DNA of 64,000 bases, from assembly GCF_021354595.1 (NCBI RefSeq), contig NZ_JADWYJ010000002.1, positions 558,001 through 622,000 of the forward strand, given 5' to 3'. Positions 35,616-45,958 of this stretch are shown one piece after another (positions within the stretch are counted from its first letter, which is position 1; the number at the start of each line of letters is the position of its first letter). The position numbers were made by a program, and so were the translations under genes. Source of the DNA: Maribellus sp. CM-23. GTDB taxonomy: Bacteria; Bacteroidota; Bacteroidia; Bacteroidales; Prolixibacteraceae. Under the pieces are notes generated by a model, which was not told where the DNA came from, did not search any database, and worked only from the letters and a program-made list of their open reading frames with translations.

Positions 35616-38600
35616 ATGATCAACCAAGTAATTTGTAAAAGAGAGGAAATAATAGTCCCGACATATGGTTTGGGGAAACCTGAAATTAACCCAATGTTTT
35701 TTGAAAAAAGGGTTTACCAGGGATCTTCAGGCAAAGTATACCCGGCTCCGTTTATCGACAAAGTATTCGATCATAAAACGGATAAAAAATACGATTCGGT
35801 AAGGCTTGAAAACGATTTTGTGCGCCTCGTAATGTTGCCCGAAATCGGCGGACGTATTTTTGAAGCACAGGACAAAGCCAACAACAACTACGATTTCTTC
35901 TACAAACAACACGTGATAAAACCGGCTTTGGTAGGGCTTGCGGGCCCCTGGATTAGCGGCGGCGTTGAGTTTAACTGGCCCCAGCACCACCGTCCGGGAA
36001 CCTACCTGCCAACTGCGGTACATATCGAAGAAGAAGCGGACGGGGCACGCACCGTATGGATGTCGGAATACGACCCCATGAACCGTCTGAAAGGCATGCA
36101 CGGCATACGGCTGCGTCCCGACAGTTCATTAATTGAGCTGCGCGGAAGATTGTACAACCCGACACCCGTGACCCACACTTTTCTTTGGTGGGCAAATGTG
36201 GCTGTTCGGGTGCACGAAGATTACCAAAGTTTTTTCCCGCCCGATGTAAATTATGTGGCCGACCACGCTGTTCGTGCGATGAGCAGTTTCCCGCTGGCAG
36301 AAAACGATTATTACGGAGTTCCTTACCACCGGCGCCCCGGAAAAAACGATTTGCGTCGTTACCAGGATATTCCGGTGCCAACCAGCTACATGGTTTGCGA
36401 TACGCGTTATGATTTTTTCGGAGGTTACGATTTTAAAGCCGACGGTGGTTTTGTACATGTGGCCAACCGGCACATTGCTCCCGGCAAAAAGCAGTGGACC
36501 TGGGGAAACGAGGCATTTGGCAAAGCCTGGGACCGCGAACTGACCGATGAAGACGGGCCGTATTTCGAACTGATGGCGGGCGTTTACACCGACAATCAAC
36601 CCGATTTCACCTACCTCCTGCCCTACGAAACCAAAACATTCTCGCAATTCTGGTGGAGCTACAAAAACCTGGGGCCGGTTCAGAATGCGAATAAAGAGAT
36701 GGCGATACGTTTGCAAATCCGGCAAGGCAACAAACTCGACTTTGGAGTAGCCGCCAGCAAGCGTCACAAAAACCTGCGCGTAGTGTTAAAAACCGGGGAT
36801 CAAACAACCATTTTTGAACACATCGAAATATCTCCCGAAAAAACATGGAAAGGCCCGGATATTTCAATAACAGCCGGACAGGAAAACATGCTTTCGCTGA
36901 GCGTAGAAACCTCCGAACGACAGGAACTGATTTCGTACCATCACCGGGAAACAAGTGCTGGCAGAACCCGCAACCTGGCTTTTGAACCCAAACAGGCCAA
37001 TGAAATTACCAGCGCCAACGAGCTGGAGCTTATTGGAGAACACCTTGAACTGTACCGTCATCCTACCCGGAAAGCGGAAACCTACCACCGGGAAGCGATC
37101 CAATGCGATCCGGACAGCTACCGGTCGCACATTGCGTTGGGGCGCTCGACCTACAAAATAGGGAGGTTTGCAGACGCAGAGGATCATCTCAAAAATGCCA
37201 TAAAAATCATCACCCGCTATCATCCAAATCCGGCAACAGGCGAAGCACATTATTACTGCGGGCTTGCCTGTCTGAAACAGGAAAAAACGGAGGAAGCTTA
37301 CGCGCTTTTCTATAAATCGACATGGAATTATGAATGGCGCTCGGCGGCATACTACCAGCTGGCATTGCTGGATTGCCGGAAATCGGACTTTGATACAGCG
37401 CAGGAACACATCGAAGCCTCGCTCGATACCAACCGGCAAAACAACAAGGCACTGGTTTTAAAAGCCATTTTACAAAGAAAAGCCGGGCAACAACAGGAAG
37501 CTGCCGAAACGCTCGGTGAACTCAGAAAAAAAGATGCGCTTGACCAGTGGGCCAACTACGAGCAATCGATATTGACAGGAAACTTCCATTCTTTTCTGAG
37601 CTCGGGCGGTAACGATGCACAAGTGATCATTGATCTTGCTTTTGACTATGCGGATGTAGGTTTTTATAAAGACGCCATCAGTCTGATAGAATGGCATCAT
37701 CAAAACAAAGTAACTGAATACGCCGTTCCCACCCCGATGAATGTATCGCCGTCCACGTATTTTATGCTGGCCTGGCTATACGGAAAAGCCGGAGAACATT
37801 CAAAGTCAACCGAACTATTAAACAAGACAGAAAACCTTTCGTACGATTATTTCTTTCCATCCAGAATAAACGAACAACTGGTTTTGGAATGGGCGCTGGA
37901 AAAAACGGGAAATAATCCGCTTGCTGCTTATGGTTTAGGAAATTATTACTACAACCTGAAACGCCATGCCGATGCCATTGAAACCTGGGAAAAAGCTGCC
38001 AACAACGACTGTTGCTATGCTACCCTGTACCGCAACCTAGGTATTGCCTGCTGGAATTATTCTTCCGAAGGCGAAAAAGCTGCGCACTGGTACCGGAAAG
38101 CCATTGAGCTTTCGCCCGAAGACATGCGCATCCAATACGAATACGACCAGCTCCGAAAAAAACGAAACGATGATCCGGTGGTACGTTTGGCAGACTTGGA
38201 ACCACTCCGAGAAAAAATAACTTCCCGCGACGATTTCAGCGTGGAACTGGCTGCCTTGTACAATTTTAACGGACAACACAAAAAAGCGCTTCTGCTTCTT
38301 GAAAGTCACAACTTTCACCCTTGGGAAGGCGGCGAAGGACAGGTGCTGAAACAATACACGCACAGCTGCTTGGCCTTGGGCCAGGAAGCCCTTCAAAGCA
38401 ATCAGGCAGAACAGGCGCTTGACTGGTTTCAGCGCGCCATCAACACCCCTGACAACCTCGGTGAAAAATACCACCCCTTACAAGCCGTAGCCCATATAAA
38501 CTACTGGCTGGGGAAAGCCTACAAAACGTTGGGCAACCACGAGCTTGCTACCAAACACTTCGGGGCAAGTGCCAGCGAAGAAGGCGATTTTATTAATATG

Positions 38601-38939
38601 GAAGTAAGTGCTTTCTCGGAGCTAACCTATTACAGCGCCCTTTCGCTAAGAGAACTGGGCCGGGAAAACGAAGCCTCTGAGTTGCTGAAAAAGCTGAAAT
38701 TATACGCCGAACAAAAACTGAAAGAAGAAGTAAAGATCGACTATTTTGCTACCTCTTTGCCGCTGCTGCTGGTTTTTGATGACGACCTGCAAAAACGCAG
38801 CTGTTGGGAAAACAAATACCTGGTAGCACTGGCAGAGAAAGGCCTGGGAAACATTTCTGAATCAAAACAAATCGCTTCTGAAGTGATAAAACTGAACGCC
38901 ATGCATACCGGCGCCGGCGAATTGACAAAAGAGGTGTAA
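35616..38939 (+). CDS. Cytosolic DUF5107 protein with C-terminal TPRs
   Basis: This large 1107-residue protein without a signal peptide is the last gene of the plus-strand operon. Residues about 10-320 carry DUF5107, a galactose-mutarotase-like beta-sandwich (LVMLPEIGGRIFEAQDKANN, FNWPQHHRPGTYLP), with conserved His and Asp/Glu residues. From about 460 to the end it is a long TPR superhelix. The reaction is not established; the fold suggests sugar binding or a glycoside/epimerase reaction on an imported sugar. Its regular linkage to glycan loci in Bacteroidota supports a role in sugar catabolism. Confidence 0.82.
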   Translation: MINQVICKREEIIVPTYGLGKPEINPMFFEKRVYQGSSGKVYPAPFIDKVFDHKTDKKYDSVRLENDFVRLVMLPEIGGRIFEAQDKANNNYDFFYKQHVIKPALVGLAGPWISGGVEFNWPQHHRPGTYLPTAVHIEEEADGARTVWMSEYDPMNRLKGMHGIRLRPDSSLIELRGRLYNPTPVTHTFLWWANVAVRVHEDYQSFFPPDVNYVADHAVRAMSSFPLAENDYYGVPYHRRPGKNDLRRYQDIPVPTSYMVCDTRYDFFGGYDFKADGGFVHVANRHIAPGKKQWTWGNEAFGKAWDRELTDEDGPYFELMAGVYTDNQPDFTYLLPYETKTFSQFWWSYKNLGPVQNANKEMAIRLQIRQGNKLDFGVAASKRHKNLRVVLKTGDQTTIFEHIEISPEKTWKGPDISITAGQENMLSLSVETSERQELISYHHRETSAGRTRNLAFEPKQANEITSANELELIGEHLELYRHPTRKAETYHREAIQCDPDSYRSHIALGRSTYKIGRFADAEDHLKNAIKIITRYHPNPATGEAHYYCGLACLKQEKTEEAYALFYKSTWNYEWRSAAYYQLALLDCRKSDFDTAQEHIEASLDTNRQNNKALVLKAILQRKAGQQQEAAETLGELRKKDALDQWANYEQSILTGNFHSFLSSGGNDAQVIIDLAFDYADVGFYKDAISLIEWHHQNKVTEYAVPTPMNVSPSTYFMLAWLYGKAGEHSKSTELLNKTENLSYDYFFPSRINEQLVLEWALEKTGNNPLAAYGLGNYYYNLKRHADAIETWEKAANNDCCYATLYRNLGIACWNYSSEGEKAAHWYRKAIELSPEDMRIQYEYDQLRKKRNDDPVVRLADLEPLREKITSRDDFSVELAALYNFNGQHKKALLLLESHNFHPWEGGEGQVLKQYTHSCLALGQEALQSNQAEQALDWFQRAINTPDNLGEKYHPLQAVAHINYWLGKAYKTLGNHELATKHFGASASEEGDFINMEVSAFSELTYYSALSLRELGRENEASELLKKLKLYAEQKLKEEVKIDYFATSLPLLLVFDDDLQKRSCWENKYLVALAEKGLGNISESKQIASEVIKLNAMHTGAGELTKEV

Positions 38940-38996
38940 GAATGTAGCAAGAAGAGTGTTTGCGTGATTTGGAGAGATCGCGAATAAAACAACAAA

Positions 38997-39042
38997 AAAA
39001 GCAGGATATTTCCATTTTAAAATATGGAAATATCCTGCTTTT
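38997..39042. terminator. Bidirectional terminator between convergent units
   Basis: A 19-bp perfect stem (38997-39015 pairing with 39024-39042) carries A tracts on one arm and T tracts on the other, with an 8-base loop. It ends the plus-strand glycan operon and, on the minus strand, the sulfatase gene whose stop is at 39052. Confidence 0.9.
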
Positions 39043-39051
39043 GGAAATTGG

Positions 39052-40614
39052 CTATTTTAATTCCAGCGCCTCCACTTTCGGATTGGATGCACCGATGATT
39101 GCTTTGTAATCCTCCAACATCTCCTGCAATTTCTCAGGATTTTCTGTTGCCTGATTATTCTGTTGCCCCAGGTCATCGCTTAAATTGTACAATTGAAATT
39201 CAGGTGAATTTCCCAACTCAATATTTACATTGCTGGCAACTGCCGGACCGTTGTAAGGAGGGATCATCAACCAGTTGCCTGCCCGATAGGCTGTGCGTGT
39301 TGACGCTTCCAAAACCAGCGAACTGCGCCCTTCTTTACTGGTTCCCATCAGCACATCCAGCAATTCTTCGCTGTCGGTGTTATCAACGCGGGTTCCGGCC
39401 AACCTCGCCAACGATGCCAGCAAGTCCATCTGGCAAACCAGGGCATCCGATGTTCCTGGTTGAATTTTTCCTTTCCAATAAGTGATAAAGGGAACACGTG
39501 TTCCGGCTTCAAACAAACTGTATTTTCCTCCTCTGAGTGGCCCAGCGGGAGTATGATCCCCATTTCGCTCAACGGCATCGTCGTAATAACCATCGTTTAG
39601 TACAGGCCCGTTGTCGCTCGAAAATACGATCAATGTATTTTCCAGAATTCCTTCTTCTTCGAGTGTTTTTATGAACTCACCAATACACCAGTCGGCTTCC
39701 ACAATAACATCGCCGCGCGGACCGAGATCGGTTTTACCCACAAACCTTGGGTGCGGTGTACGCGGAACATGCGGCTGCTGCAAGGCGTAATACAGAAAGA
39801 AAGGCTCGTTTTTATGTTGTTTTACATAGTCTTGTGCCTTGGCCAGAAAATGATCCGCCATATCCACATCGCTCCATTTGGCCTTTTCGCCACCTTTCAT
39901 AAAACCGATCCGGGGCACGCCATTCACGATTGAGTTGTTATGCCCATGCTCCCATCTCATCGTCAACAACTCAGGATTGTCTTTTCCGGTTGGTTCTCCT
40001 TCAAAATTTTGGCTGTAACTCACCTCAATCGGATCATTCGGATCAAGTCCTTCCACCAGGCCATTTTCAAGATAAACCGTTGGTACCCGGTCTTGCGTGG
40101 CTGCCATAATGTAGGAATAATCAAAACCGATTTCGTTTGGCCCGGGCGAAACGTGCTGGTTCCAGTCCACATGCCCACTACCCAAACCAAGGTGCCATTT
40201 CCCCACAACGCCCGTGTAATATCCCTGCTCTTTCAGCATTTTAGGAACGGTTTGCTGCGCAGTATCGATAATAAGCGGAGCTGTTCCGGGCAAAATTTTG
40301 GCATCCTTGTTTCGCCAGGGGTAAACACCCGTAAGCAGAGCATAACGACTAGGCGTGCATGTAGAAGACGACGCATGTCCGTCGGTAAAAAGTACCCCTT
40401 CGGTTGCCAGACGGTCCATATTGGGTGTTTGAATTTTGGTAGCCCCGTAAGCCCCCACATCGCCGTAGCCCAAATCGTCGAGGTAAATAACAACAATGTT
40501 CGGTTTGGCGGTTGCAGCTTCTTCAGTTGCAACTTTCCCTGAATTCCCTGCACATCCACTGAAAACCAGTTCGATGACAATGGATGCAAGAAAAAATAAT
40601 GTGATCTTTTTCAT
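39052..40614 (-). CDS. Sulfatase (lipoprotein)
   Basis: The 520-residue sulfatase has lipobox Cys21 (LVFSGC), the metal motif DDLG near residue 46, and the formylglycine site Cys86 in CTPSR. Further conserved stretches are GKWHLG and SSDNGP. It removes a sulfate ester from a glycan or aryl substrate. It is separated by 185 bases from the next upstream sulfatase, so it may have its own promoter. Its length is within the S1 range. Confidence 0.93.
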   Translation of the reverse strand: MKKITLFFLASIVIELVFSGCAGNSGKVATEEAATAKPNIVVIYLDDLGYGDVGAYGATKIQTPNMDRLATEGVLFTDGHASSSTCTPSRYALLTGVYPWRNKDAKILPGTAPLIIDTAQQTVPKMLKEQGYYTGVVGKWHLGLGSGHVDWNQHVSPGPNEIGFDYSYIMAATQDRVPTVYLENGLVEGLDPNDPIEVSYSQNFEGEPTGKDNPELLTMRWEHGHNNSIVNGVPRIGFMKGGEKAKWSDVDMADHFLAKAQDYVKQHKNEPFFLYYALQQPHVPRTPHPRFVGKTDLGPRGDVIVEADWCIGEFIKTLEEEGILENTLIVFSSDNGPVLNDGYYDDAVERNGDHTPAGPLRGGKYSLFEAGTRVPFITYWKGKIQPGTSDALVCQMDLLASLARLAGTRVDNTDSEELLDVLMGTSKEGRSSLVLEASTRTAYRAGNWLMIPPYNGPAVASNVNIELGNSPEFQLYNLSDDLGQQNNQATENPEKLQEMLEDYKAIIGASNPKVEALELK

Positions 40615-40799
40615 ATGATTTAGAATTGTTTGTTTTTAACGGTTCTTCAGCCGGCGGACAGGCTTTCTGGTTTTAGAAAGTCTCCAACTGCGCAGACATG
40701 GTCTTTTTATTTGTAGCATGCTAAAATATTAAACAATCATCTATTATCCTGCTATTTCAGCTTAAATATTGATTTGAATGGCACGTAAAAACCAAAACC

Positions 40800-42185
40800 T
40801 TATTCCGGTTGCGACAACTGATACTTCTCATCGTACAGGTGCAATTGCCTGACGCGCCACTGGGGACCTTCCAAAAATACGGGATGAGGAAGCGACACAT
40901 CCCAGTCGCCCAGTTTTTTCAGCAAGGTTCTGGTGATGTCGAGATGATCCAAAGCCACATTGTTTTGTTCCGAGATATCTTTCGACAGGTCGAACAACAT
41001 GGGCAAACGATCGGGCAAACGCACCAGCTTCCAGTTTCCCTGCCGGATAGCGGCGCTAATCGTAAACCGCCAGTTGAAAAATTCATGCGGCTCCCCGGCG
41101 TTTTCATTCAGCAGAAAAGGTACAAGATTGACTCCGTCGAATTTCACATACGGGGTTTTCTCTCCACCTGCCAGCTCAAAAAAAGTAGCCGCCAAATCGA
41201 GCGAAATAACCGGATTTTCATAGCTTAACCCTGCGGGCAGTTTACCTTTCCAACTCATTACAAAAGGGACATGAATTCCACCTTCCAGTAAAATCCCCTT
41301 TTGCCCGTTGAAGGGAGCATTGATGGACCCGTTCGAATCGCAGGGGCCGCCATTGTCACTCAGAAAAACCACCAGTGTATTTTCGGCAAGTCCGTTCTCT
41401 TCCAGGGTCTGCATTATCCGGCCAACATTTACATCAAGCCGGTGAACCATGGCGCAATAGGTCCGGCGCTTTTTGTCAGCAATGTGTTGAAACAACTCCA
41501 GATCGGCCTCCATAGCCTGCATGGGTGCATGCGGCGCATTAAACGAAGCATACAAAAAGAATGGCTCCTCTTTATGCCGCCGAATAAAATCAACACATTC
41601 ATCCCCCTTATCATCGGTAATATAAGTGATCGGCTGAGGCGTTTTATAATTACATTCAATCGGACACTGGTAGCCTTTTCCATCCGGTTTTGATGAAAAA
41701 TAATCGTGTCCACCGCCTGTGTAACCCCACATTTCGTCGAATCCACGCTGAAGCGGATGAAATTTTGGCAATTCGCCCAAATGCCATTTCCCGATTAAAC
41801 CGGTTGCGTAACCAAGCTTTTTCAAGCGGGTGGCAATCGTGGTTTCGGTTAATGGAAGACCGTTGTACTCTTCATCGAAACCGGGCTGCACGGAACTCAG
41901 GTTATTGTCGTGCCCAAAAGTAACCTGGTTTCTTCCGGTGAGCAAACCCGCCCGCGACGGACTGCAAACCGGGCCTGAAACATAACCGTTGGTAAAGTTT
42001 ATACCGTTTTCCGCCAGGCGGTCGATATGCGGCGTGGGAATTTGCTTGCTTCCGTTCAGGCTTAAATCAGCAAAACCCAGGTCGTCAGCCAAAATAATGA
42101 TAAAATTTGGCTTCTGTTCCTGTGCCCAAAGGCTGATATCCGATAAACAAAAGGTAAGCAGTAGTAACAATATTTTTGATCTCAT
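40800..42185 (-). CDS. Sulfatase
   Basis: The 461-residue sulfatase has an N-terminal signal peptide (cleavage near LWAQ), the DDLG motif near residue 34, the formylglycine cysteine Cys74 in CSPSRAG, GKWHLG, and SDNGG. Its compact C-terminus is close to the standard S1 length. It is separated from the upstream 631-residue sulfatase by only 18 bases, so the two are co-transcribed. It probably acts on one sulfate position of the same glycan. Confidence 0.93.
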   Translation of the reverse strand: MRSKILLLLLTFCLSDISLWAQEQKPNFIIILADDLGFADLSLNGSKQIPTPHIDRLAENGINFTNGYVSGPVCSPSRAGLLTGRNQVTFGHDNNLSSVQPGFDEEYNGLPLTETTIATRLKKLGYATGLIGKWHLGELPKFHPLQRGFDEMWGYTGGGHDYFSSKPDGKGYQCPIECNYKTPQPITYITDDKGDECVDFIRRHKEEPFFLYASFNAPHAPMQAMEADLELFQHIADKKRRTYCAMVHRLDVNVGRIMQTLEENGLAENTLVVFLSDNGGPCDSNGSINAPFNGQKGILLEGGIHVPFVMSWKGKLPAGLSYENPVISLDLAATFFELAGGEKTPYVKFDGVNLVPFLLNENAGEPHEFFNWRFTISAAIRQGNWKLVRLPDRLPMLFDLSKDISEQNNVALDHLDITRTLLKKLGDWDVSLPHPVFLEGPQWRVRQLHLYDEKYQLSQPE

Positions 42186-42203
42186 AATGATTGGTTTATT
42201 CGT

Positions 42204-44099
42204 TTAATCTCTGTATTCAAAATTATTGGGAACCAGGTTTAAACTGCCCAGAAAATCCATGCAACCAGCTTTTACATGGTAGTTTCTTTCCGGCATTTCG
42301 TGTACCTTTTTAATTGTTTCAACAAAGGGAGCCTTGTTGTCAGTGTACATCAAAAAGTTGATAGCCAGCAAGGCAATATCCATGTTCTCCGACTCACAAT
42401 TTTTGATAAGAATATCGGCTGCCTTTTGATTTCCCCAAAACTGAAAAGCAATGGCTGCAGAAGTCAACGAAACCAAAGGATATGCATCATTCATGCTTTC
42501 AGTTATCGGCTCCCGGAAATTATCCAGCACTTCCCGGGGCTGGCTCCTCAATCCCATTACGGCCCAATATCTGACAACATCGTTTTTACTTTGAAGTAAC
42601 TTTACTTGTTCCTCCGCTATATCTTTTCCTCTTTTTCCGGAAAGAGATGCCGCCACAGATATTTCCTCAAACGGATATTTCTGCGCATCCAGCCTGAATT
42701 CGTAAGGAGTTTCGCTTTCCGAAATCAGGCCAATTTCATACTCGGGCAAAAACATCACATCCCGGGCTTTCAGAACTTCGTCATCCAGCTGCTGTCTCAT
42801 TTTTTCAAGCACTGACTTGTATTCAGGATCATTTGCCAGATTTTTAGTTTCCCACAAATCATTTTCAATATCGAACAGGTACTCGTGAGGCCGTTCCTCA
42901 AAATAACTTTTTTGTAACGAATCCAGCCGGTCAGCACTGTAATCACTTCGCATTTGCTGTACTATTTCAGAAATGTACATGTAACGGATGTATCTTCCCT
43001 GCGGAATAAACGGCAGGTAATTGCGCGAATACATGTACCTGCCATCGGTTATGCTGCGTACCATATCTATCCCGTTATCCGAGCGGTCGGCCGATAAAAT
43101 CAAATGACCGGCAGGCTCCGAGCGCTTCTCTCCCATTAAAACCCGGCCTTTTAAATGCTCCGGCAATTCCGCCCCGGCCAGGCTTACCAGTGTTGAAGCC
43201 AGGTCTTCAAAATCGATCAGTTCGTCGCTTACAGCACCAGCAGTCCCCCAGGGCGATAAATGCCTGTACATTTCGGGGAACCAGATAACAAAAGGCACGC
43301 GATAGCCGTAATCGATCCCGTTGGTTTTCCCGCGGGGCTCGCCCTCTCCATGATCGGCATAAAAAAAGATGATGGTACTGTCGCGCAGGTTATCGGCACT
43401 AAGCCGGTCGAGCAATTCGCCGATCCGTTTATCGGTCAATGAAATGGAATTGTAAACACGTGCAAAATGTTTCCGCATTTCCGGGCTTTCGCGGTAAATG
43501 GGCGGCATCCGGAAATCGTCCTCCGCAATGCGCTCTTCTTCCGTCAACTTCTCCCAAACATTTTTGAGGTACCACTCATAAGGCATGGTCATGGTGCGCG
43601 ATTGATGCGAATCTTCAAAATTGAAAACAGCAAAAAACGGCTGCCCGGGTTGGCGATTCCACCAGCCGGCCTTCCCCGAACTTTCGTTCCATGCTTCCTG
43701 TGTAAAGGCTTTGGCATTGGCTACGTTATAGTCGGTTTTTGCATTGTTGGTAACATAATATCCCTGCTGCTGCATGTAAAAAGGAAATCCCTTGATATAT
43801 TCGGGGATGGGGTAATTGCTCCGGTGATTTCCGGTGCCCATTTTAAATGTTCTTACCCCTGTGATAATTGTATTCCGGCTTGGAGAGCAAACCGTTCCGG
43901 TAGAAAATGCATTGGAAAAGCGAACGCCCTCTTCGGCCAGTTTATCAATCACCGGTGTTCGCGCATTCTTATTTCCGTAACACCCAAAAAACTGAGGAGA
44001 CGAATCTTCAATGGTAATCCATAGAATATTGGGTTTGTTTTGTGCTACACCAATCAATACGGCCAGTAGAAATGATAAAGTCCACAAAGTTTTCTTCAT
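42204..44099 (-). CDS. Sulfatase with C-terminal helical-repeat region
   Basis: The 631-residue sulfatase has a signal peptide (cleavage near GVAQ), a metal-site start LWITIEDSSP, the formylglycine site Cys71 in CSPSR, and YADHGEGEP in the second half of the catalytic domain. Residues beyond about 490 form HEAT-like helical repeats, unusual for a plain S1 sulfatase and possibly involved in substrate or partner binding. It leads the minus-strand sulfatase pair. The 280-base gap to the divergent sulfatase at 44380 carries the likely promoters of both units, but no box was identified with confidence. Confidence 0.88.
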   Translation of the reverse strand: MKKTLWTLSFLLAVLIGVAQNKPNILWITIEDSSPQFFGCYGNKNARTPVIDKLAEEGVRFSNAFSTGTVCSPSRNTIITGVRTFKMGTGNHRSNYPIPEYIKGFPFYMQQQGYYVTNNAKTDYNVANAKAFTQEAWNESSGKAGWWNRQPGQPFFAVFNFEDSHQSRTMTMPYEWYLKNVWEKLTEEERIAEDDFRMPPIYRESPEMRKHFARVYNSISLTDKRIGELLDRLSADNLRDSTIIFFYADHGEGEPRGKTNGIDYGYRVPFVIWFPEMYRHLSPWGTAGAVSDELIDFEDLASTLVSLAGAELPEHLKGRVLMGEKRSEPAGHLILSADRSDNGIDMVRSITDGRYMYSRNYLPFIPQGRYIRYMYISEIVQQMRSDYSADRLDSLQKSYFEERPHEYLFDIENDLWETKNLANDPEYKSVLEKMRQQLDDEVLKARDVMFLPEYEIGLISESETPYEFRLDAQKYPFEEISVAASLSGKRGKDIAEEQVKLLQSKNDVVRYWAVMGLRSQPREVLDNFREPITESMNDAYPLVSLTSAAIAFQFWGNQKAADILIKNCESENMDIALLAINFLMYTDNKAPFVETIKKVHEMPERNYHVKAGCMDFLGSLNLVPNNFEYRD

Positions 44100-44379
44100 T
44101 CGTTCAGATTATTGGTTTAATTACACGCGAAAACTGCACATAAAGATAAAAATTAGACCAGCAAAGAGGAGCAGTGTTTAATTCATTTTAGAAGTAATTT
44201 CCGTTCAAAAATGTGCATATGCAGCGTAAAATCAGAAATGGTCATTATTCATTCAAAAAAATTGGATGAGAGATTACGAAGATTCCTAAAAACCACTATT
44301 TGCTCAATTAAAACATGTAGTTTTAAACGAAATTTCAATCAAGCTGATCGACTTAACTCAAATCTAAGCCAAAGGAATC

Positions 44380-45849
44380 ATGTATAAATGGATCATTCTT
44401 TCTCTTCTGCCCCTGCTTTTTGCCTGTTCCCATTCTGACGACAAGAACAAACAACAACCCAATGTTCTTTTTATTGCGGTCGACGATCTTCGACCTGAGT
44501 TGGGATGCTACGGGGCATCTTACATTCAATCTCCCAACATCGACAAACTGGCAGCTTCGGGGGCACTGTTTGTGAATCATTTTGTACAGATTCCAACCTG
44601 TGGGGCATCGCGCTACAGCATGCTAAGCGGCATGTTGCCCACAACAAAAAAACATTTGAGCAACGAGGCCGCCCGTACTTTTATTTCGGGAAAAGCAGAA
44701 ACCGAGAAACCGGAGACTTTTATTCACCACCTGCGGAGGAATGGATATTACACGGTTGGCGTAGGGAAAATAAGCCATTATGTGGATGGCTTGTTGTATG
44801 AGTACGAAGATTCAGTGGGGACCGAATACGAATTGCCACACAGCTGGGATGAAATGCTATTCAACCCCGGAAAATGGGGTACCGGATGGAACACCTTTTT
44901 TGCCTATGCCGACGGAAGCAACCGCCAAAGCCGGAAGCGGCAGGTAAAACCCTATGAATGTGCTGATACCGACGACACCGGTTACCCCGATGGCTTGACC
45001 GCAGAACTGGCCCTTCAAAAGCTGGAGGAATTGGCCCGCAAAGACCAGCCTTTCTTTTTGGGCGTAGGCTTTTTTAAACCGCATCTTCCGTTTAATGCCC
45101 CCAAAAAATACTGGGATTTGTACAACGAAGAGGAGCTTCCACTTTCTCCCAACCCATTTATTCCGGAGAATGTGAACAAAGCCAGTTTACATACCAGCGG
45201 CGAGTTTAACGGCTATTTGCTGGGCGATGAACAGGCTACGCTCGATGGCCCAATATCAGATGCTTATGCCCGCAAACTGCGGCATGCATATTTTGCCTGT
45301 GTGAGTTACACCGATGCCCAGGTTGGAAAATTACTCGACCAGCTGGATAAACTTGGACTTTCAGAAAACACGATTGTGGTTCTTTGGGGCGACCACGGCT
45401 GGCATTTGGGCGATCAGTTGGTGTGGGGAAAACACACCATTTTTGAACGCGCGCTGAAAAGTGCCTTTGCTATCCGCGCACCGGGAATGAAACAGGGTTC
45501 TGAAATTGAACAGGTGGTAAACTCGGTCGATATTTATCCTACCCTGATGGATTTGTGCGGCGTTGAAATGCCTTTCGCTACCGACGGCAAAAGTGTTGTT
45601 CCGCTTTTGAATGATCCGGAAACAGCATGGACCAATGTTTCCTACGGGTATTTTCGAAATGGGATCTCCCTGCGAACCGAACAATACCGGCTGACCAAAT
45701 ATTTTCGGGATCAAATGCCGGACATCGAACTGTACAATCATAAAACAGATCCAAACGAAACCCAAAACATTGCAGGCACTCACCCGGAAATTGTTAAGCA
45801 GCTTATGCCTCTGTTGGAAAAAGGAAATACCGGCTTATACGCTAACTAA
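44380..45849 (+). CDS. Sulfatase with CGASR active site (iduronate-2-sulfatase-like)
   Basis: The 489-residue lipoprotein (lipobox LLFACSHS) has the metal motif DDLRPELGCYG typical of iduronate-2-sulfatase-like (S1_7) enzymes. Its formylglycine site reads Cys74-Gly-Ala-Ser-Arg, the C-x-A-x-R variant that maturase still accepts. Further motifs are FFKPHLPF and WGDHGWHLGD. The proposed substrate would be a sulfated uronic acid or a similar sugar. It is divergent from the other sulfatases. Confidence 0.9.
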   Translation: MYKWIILSLLPLLFACSHSDDKNKQQPNVLFIAVDDLRPELGCYGASYIQSPNIDKLAASGALFVNHFVQIPTCGASRYSMLSGMLPTTKKHLSNEAARTFISGKAETEKPETFIHHLRRNGYYTVGVGKISHYVDGLLYEYEDSVGTEYELPHSWDEMLFNPGKWGTGWNTFFAYADGSNRQSRKRQVKPYECADTDDTGYPDGLTAELALQKLEELARKDQPFFLGVGFFKPHLPFNAPKKYWDLYNEEELPLSPNPFIPENVNKASLHTSGEFNGYLLGDEQATLDGPISDAYARKLRHAYFACVSYTDAQVGKLLDQLDKLGLSENTIVVLWGDHGWHLGDQLVWGKHTIFERALKSAFAIRAPGMKQGSEIEQVVNSVDIYPTLMDLCGVEMPFATDGKSVVPLLNDPETAWTNVSYGYFRNGISLRTEQYRLTKYFRDQMPDIELYNHKTDPNETQNIAGTHPEIVKQLMPLLEKGNTGLYAN

Positions 45850-45958
45850 GCGCTTATCAACTTAGTTGACAGTCCCGGTCTCAGCTATCAGTTTTTGGAG
45901 ACAAACATATTCGCAAGCCTCAGCATTCCGGTGGCCGGATATTCGTGGCTTATGGGAA

